Assembly: GCF_902459535.1 (NCBI RefSeq)
Contig: NZ_LR699554.1
Coordinates: forward strand, 868,001 to 932,000
Source: Paraburkholderia dioscoreae
GTDB lineage: Bacteria > Pseudomonadota > Gammaproteobacteria > Burkholderiales > Burkholderiaceae
Direction: 5' to 3'
Length of the DNA: 64,000 nucleotides
Of the stretch, positions 60,847 to 64,000 are shown one piece after another. Both the position numbers and the translations under genes were made by a program. A model generated the notes under the pieces. It did no database searches. It worked only from the letters and a program-made list of their open reading frames with translations, and had not been told where the DNA came from. How positions within the stretch are numbered: the stretch's first letter is position 1; the number at the start of each line of letters is the position of its first letter.

Positions 60847-60935
60847 CCGCCGCTTTCGCATGGCTCGCCGGGCTGCTTTGCGAGCGAGCCGCGCAGCCAG
60901 CATGCGCTGCGCCTTACACACGTGCGTGCTCGTGC

Positions 60936-61793
60936 TCAGTTGTCGAGACGCGCCTCGCGCAACGTCACGAAACGCAGATGCCGCAGTCTTGCCGCGCGGA
61001 TCACGCGCGGCAAGACTGCGAGGATCAGCGGCATGCCCTCGGCCGTGAGCGCTGCGTTGCCGTCGTGCAGCAGGAGAATGTCGCGCGGCGCGAGGCCGTC
61101 GAGCAGGCGCCGTGTGACCACGTCGGGATCGCGCTCGCGTGTGTCGTAGCCGCGCCGCGTCCACGCCGCGAGCCGCAGGTCGAGGTTGCGCAATACCGGT
61201 TCGAGAAAGATGTTGCGCAAGCCGGCCGGCGCGCGGAAGAACATGGGCCGCTCGCCGCTCAGTGCTTCGAGCGTGCGTTGCGCGGCGTCGATCTCACGCG
61301 TGAGCGCGCCGGGAAACGTCACGGAAAACGTATGCGTGTGAACCTGCGAGTGGTTTTCGAGCGCATGGCCGCGCGCGACGATCTCGCGTGTCAGGTCCGG
61401 GTAAAGCTGTGCCTTTGCGCCGATGCAGAAGAACGTGGCGCGCACGCCGAAGGCGTCGAGCAGATCGAGCACTTGCGGCGTGACGAGCGGATCCGGACCG
61501 TCGTCGACGGTCAGCGCGATCGCGTCGGCATTACGCGCGGCAGCGGGCAGGCGTGTCCAGTTCGGGCCGAGCAGCGAGGTGCGCGGCAGCAGGCCGGCCA
61601 CCGTGAAAATGGCGTGATTCGCAAAAATCGCGGCTAGCCACCAGCGCCACGCGGCGGGCGCGAGCAGCCATCCGGCCAGCACGAACACGTGCCATGCGGC
61701 GGTGGCCGTGAGCATCGCGGGATAGCCGGTGCGCGGCCAGCGGGACAGCGGCGCGTGGCGGGCGCCGTGCGGCGGCGTGGAGAGTTCTTTCAT
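60936..61793 (-). CDS. NodB-type polysaccharide deacetylase family protein
   Basis: 285 residues from MKELSTPP. One or two membrane segments near residues 25-65 (TATAAWHVFVLAGWLLAPAAW). The deacetylase domain begins at AIALTVDDGPDPLVTPQVL (catalytic and metal-binding DD), with HALENHSQVHTHTF (HxxxH-type zinc ligands), FFRAPAGL and LLLHDGN. It would remove acetyl groups from a polysaccharide or peptidoglycan at the membrane. Family substrates vary. It is convergent with the DUF2252 gene. Confidence 0.9.
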   Translation of the reverse strand: MKELSTPPHGARHAPLSRWPRTGYPAMLTATAAWHVFVLAGWLLAPAAWRWWLAAIFANHAIFTVAGLLPRTSLLGPNWTRLPAAARNADAIALTVDDGPDPLVTPQVLDLLDAFGVRATFFCIGAKAQLYPDLTREIVARGHALENHSQVHTHTFSVTFPGALTREIDAAQRTLEALSGERPMFFRAPAGLRNIFLEPVLRNLDLRLAAWTRRGYDTRERDPDVVTRRLLDGLAPRDILLLHDGNAALTAEGMPLILAVLPRVIRAARLRHLRFVTLREARLDN

Positions 61794-62168
61794 AAAACGT
61801 GCTTCCTGTCTTCCTTCCTCCTTCCTGGGAAGGCCTTGAATTGCGCGCGTGACGCGCAACAGCAAACGATACCATCGATGCGTACCGCGACGCGCCCGCC
61901 CGCAGGAACAGTTACCGATGAAAGCGCGCTGAAAGACGTGACAAGGCGGCATGGATTCGCAGGCCGGTGACCAGGGTGGGCACTCTTCCGCGGAGAGCCT
62001 GTTGCGGCAGACGAACGATCAGAAGGACACGAACGTGCGCCTGATCAGCGCAGAAGACCGCGCGGAATCGTTCGTCGACTTGAAGACCGGCCGCGCGTGC
62101 ATTTGTGATGGACGACCCGCTGTTGTATGGTGCTAAATCGCACCATCTGTACAACGAGGAGACGTGTC
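61794..62168. other. Divergent region between deacetylase and SDR genes
   Basis: About 375 bp. The first part (to 61950) is the deacetylase promoter side; the second part may hold a small gene at 61951-62136. No clear operator. Confidence 0.4.
61951..62136 (+). CDS. Possible small protein (61 aa)
   Basis: 61 residues, AAGGCGG 5 nt before the ATG. The middle has host-like third positions and looks coding (LISAEDRAESFVDLKTGRAC), but the last ten codons do not. No family recognised; three cysteines near the C-terminus (ACICDG...WC). It could be a chance ORF in the divergent promoter region. Confidence 0.3.
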   Translation: MDSQAGDQGGHSSAESLLRQTNDQKDTNVRLISAEDRAESFVDLKTGRACICDGRPAVVWC

Positions 62169-62933
62169 GTGACGGGAACGGGAATCAAGAAGGTCGCGCT
62201 GGTAACGGGCGCGGGCAGCGGGATCGGCCGGGCGTGCGCGCTCAGGATGCTGGAGCACGGCTATAGCGTGGTGCTGGCCGGCCGCCGCCAGGAACTGCTC
62301 GATGCCGTGGTCGAGGAGGCGCAGCATCTCGGCGGCGACGCTCTCGCCGTGGCGTGCGACGTCACCGACGCGGGTAGCGTCGCCGCCTTGTTCGACACGA
62401 TCCGCGAACGGCGCGGCCGTCTCGACGTGCTGTTCAACAACGCGGGCCGCAATGGTTCGCCCGTCGATATCGACGAACTGGATATCGACGAATGGCGCTC
62501 GGTGGTCGACACCAATCTCACCGGCGTATTCCTGTGCACACGCGCGGCCTTCGGTCTGATGAAAACGCAGAGTCCGCGCGGCGGGCGCATCATCAACAAC
62601 GGCTCGATCTCGGCGCATGCGCCGCGGCCGCACAGCATTGCCTACACGGCGACCAAGCACGCCATTACCGGCCTCACCAAAGCCGTGTCGCTCGACGGCC
62701 GCCAATACGACATCGTCTGCGGGCAGATCGACATCGGCAATGCGGCGACGGAAATGGCCGCCCGCATGGCGCGCGGCATACCGCAGGCCAACGGCGAGAT
62801 CGCGGTCGAGCCGCTGATGGATGTTCAGCATGTGGCCGACGCCGTGCTGCACATGGCCGAACTGCCGCTCACGGCGAACGTGCAGTTCATGACGATCATG
62901 GCGAGCAAGATGCCGTTCGTCGGCCGGGGTTGA
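62169..62933 (+). CDS. Short-chain dehydrogenase/reductase
   Basis: 254 residues from GTG at 62169 with GAGGAG 7-8 nt upstream. The cofactor motif is VALVTGAGSGIGRA; NNAG follows at about residue 92. The catalytic set is NGSISAHAPRPHSIAYTATKHAITGL, with Ser, Tyr and Lys. The C-terminus FMTIMASKMPFVGRG is found in a sub-family of SDRs of unknown substrate. Divergent from the deacetylase gene. Confidence 0.9.
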   Translation: MTGTGIKKVALVTGAGSGIGRACALRMLEHGYSVVLAGRRQELLDAVVEEAQHLGGDALAVACDVTDAGSVAALFDTIRERRGRLDVLFNNAGRNGSPVDIDELDIDEWRSVVDTNLTGVFLCTRAAFGLMKTQSPRGGRIINNGSISAHAPRPHSIAYTATKHAITGLTKAVSLDGRQYDIVCGQIDIGNAATEMAARMARGIPQANGEIAVEPLMDVQHVADAVLHMAELPLTANVQFMTIMASKMPFVGRG

Positions 62934-63010
62934 CGGCGCGGCGCGCACAGCAAGCCGCGCGGGATCCACTTATACTGGGCGCTTTCCGCTCCGATGGATT
63001 GCGATTCGCC

Positions 63011-63196
63011 GTGCCCCGAACCACACTTGAGGACGACCCGCAGCCGGTGCCTCCCGCGCAGCCCGATCTCGACGACTGTTGTCATAGCGGCTGCAATCCG
63101 TGTGTTTTCGATCTCTACGACGAAGCGCTGGAACGTTATCGAGTCGCGTTCGCCGCATGGCAAGCGCGGCAGCACACACGGCAACAGGCGCAATAG
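63011..63196 (+). CDS. Oxidoreductase-like domain protein (61 aa, Cys-rich)
   Basis: 61 residues from GTG. PVPPAQPDLDDCCHSGCNPCVFDLYDEALERYR is the hallmark of the small oxidoreductase-like family (PF09791-type): four cysteines in CCxSGCxPC. Eukaryotic relatives occur as the N-terminal part of mitochondrial oxidoreductase-like proteins. The cluster could bind a metal. The start codon is uncertain because no ATG is in frame. It is followed by a repeated GCAATAGGT stretch after its stop. Confidence 0.78.
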   Translation: MPRTTLEDDPQPVPPAQPDLDDCCHSGCNPCVFDLYDEALERYRVAFAAWQARQHTRQQAQ

Positions 63197-63317
63197 GTGC
63201 AATAGGTGCAACAAGCGCAGCGCATGACGGCAGCGCGGCGCGGCAAGCCGCGCACGCGCCGTTGAACGGCGCTCAGGGTTTCGCCTCGAGCGCCGCAGCC
63301 CTTCACCATGCTCCGTC

Positions 63318-64000
63318 ATGACCGACCTTCAGTCCGCGCCTCTCGAACCTCTCAATGAATCGCATACGCTGGACGATCTGCATCGTTTCGTGCAACGTTA
63401 TCCACGGCTGTTCGTGCTGACCGGCGCGGGCATCAGCACCGATTCGGGCATTCCCGGCTATCGCGACGACAATGGCGAATGGAAACGTTCGCCACCTATC
63501 ACGCTCCAGGAGTTTCTCGGCACGCCCGCCATGCGCCAGCGCTACTGGGCGCGCAGCATGGTCGGCTGGCCGGTGGTCGCGCATGCCGAGCCCAACGCGG
63601 CACACACCGCGCTCGCCCGGCTCGAAGCGGCCGGTCACGTGCCGACGCTGGTGACGCAGAACGTCGACGGTTTGCATCAGCGGGCGGGCAGCCGCGAGGT
63701 GATCGAACTGCACGGCGGTATCAACGGTGTGACGTGTCTGGACTGCGGCATGCAACACTCGCGCGCGTCGATCCAGCAGACGCTCGAAGCGGACAATCCC
63801 GCGCTTCTGAACGTGACGGCCGAAACCGCCGCGGACGGCGACGCGCATCTCGAATGGCACGATCTTGCCGGCTTCCGCGTTCCGGCCTGCCCGAACTGCG
63901 GCGGCTTGCTGAAGCCGGCCGTGGTGTTCTTCGGCGAAAGCGTGCCGAAGGAGCGCGTAGAAGCGGCTTCGCATGCGCTTGACGCGGCGGACGCCGTGCT
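63318..64000 (+). CDS. Sir2-family NAD-dependent deacetylase (partial at right edge)
   Basis: 227 complete codons are visible and the frame is open to the edge. The NAD motif FVLTGAGISTDSGIPGYRDD begins near residue 32, TQNVDGLHQRAGSREVIELHGG carries the catalytic His, and zinc-binding cysteines are in CLDCG and CPNCGG. KPAVVFFGESVP follows. It deacetylates or deacylates lysines using NAD. Only the last quarter is missing, so it is not truncated in biology as far as visible. Start at MTDLQSAP; no strong ribosome binding site. Confidence 0.9.
   Translation, partial: MTDLQSAPLEPLNESHTLDDLHRFVQRYPRLFVLTGAGISTDSGIPGYRDDNGEWKRSPPITLQEFLGTPAMRQRYWARSMVGWPVVAHAEPNAAHTALARLEAAGHVPTLVTQNVDGLHQRAGSREVIELHGGINGVTCLDCGMQHSRASIQQTLEADNPALLNVTAETAADGDAHLEWHDLAGFRVPACPNCGGLLKPAVVFFGESVPKERVEAASHALDAADAV

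Noticed and set aside
1..64000. CRISPR arrays, tRNA/rRNA genes, insertion sequences, prophage or att sites
   Set aside because: No regular repeat-spacer array, no tRNA cloverleaf-like gene, no transposase or integrase reading frame was seen in the whole window.

Overview
The window looks like chromosomal DNA of a high-GC, PHB-metabolising, motile beta-proteobacterium of the Burkholderia/Paraburkholderia group. This rests on the strong G/C bias at third codon positions, a 3-hydroxybutyrate-oligomer hydrolase, OFA-family antiporters with a formyl-CoA transferase, and a PaoABC-type molybdoenzyme. The genus is an inference from gene content, not a database match. I saw no tRNA, rRNA, CRISPR, insertion sequence or prophage.

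Layout. (1) 0-14.6 kb: an organic-acid region built around oxalate/formate chemistry. It holds an OFA-family transporter with a 42-residue partner protein, an MHS-type transporter, a GntR/FCD regulator, formyl-CoA:oxalate CoA-transferase (frc), a fumarylacetoacetase-fold hydrolase, a truncated PntB-like membrane protein, two LysR regulators, an OxlT-like antiporter, an aldehyde dehydrogenase and a ketopantoate-reductase-family enzyme. Oxalyl-CoA decarboxylase is not in the window. Two sets of related DNA motifs suggest separate GntR and LysR regulons. (2) 15.1-28.7 kb: a compact twelve-gene Wzx/Wzy-dependent exopolysaccharide locus. It has an initiating phosphotransferase, Wza/Wzb/Wzc, a UDP-ManNAc dehydrogenase, flippase, GT25, polymerase, GT4, a secreted polysaccharide lyase, a WecG/TagA transferase and an acetyltransferase. 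WecC plus WecG predicts N-acetylmannosaminuronate in the repeat unit. (3) 28.7-39 kb: mixed housekeeping genes: two LysE exporters, a lipoprotein, YigZ-family protein, a small gene under a near-perfect LexA box, a DsbA-fold isomerase, a diguanylate cyclase, a second PBP2/FtsI-type transpeptidase and a chemoreceptor.

(4) 39.5-43.5 kb: a three-gene phosphonate operon. PEP mutase fused to a nucleotidyltransferase, phosphonopyruvate decarboxylase and 2-aminoethylphosphonate transaminase would make 2-AEP and possibly CMP-AEP for attachment to a glycan or lipid. A PIG-L deacetylase lies downstream. (5) 44.8-51.3 kb: a LexA-box-controlled DUF4130-UdgX fusion for DNA repair, then a MobA/MocA-like gene next to a PaoABC-type periplasmic aldehyde oxidoreductase. 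(6) 51.4-64 kb: 3HB-oligomer hydrolase, exonuclease III, a CsbD-like stress protein, a motA-motB pair away from other flagellar genes, an outer-membrane barrel with an internal duplication, a DUF2252 protein, a NodB-type deacetylase, an SDR, a small Cys-rich oxidoreductase-like protein and a sirtuin cut by the right edge.

The most interesting items are the SOS-controlled unknown 122-residue protein, the UdgX fusion under a second LexA box, the PEP mutase-nucleotidyltransferase fusion, the lyase inside a ManNAcA-type EPS locus, and the shared operator-like motifs that tie the oxalate-region genes together.
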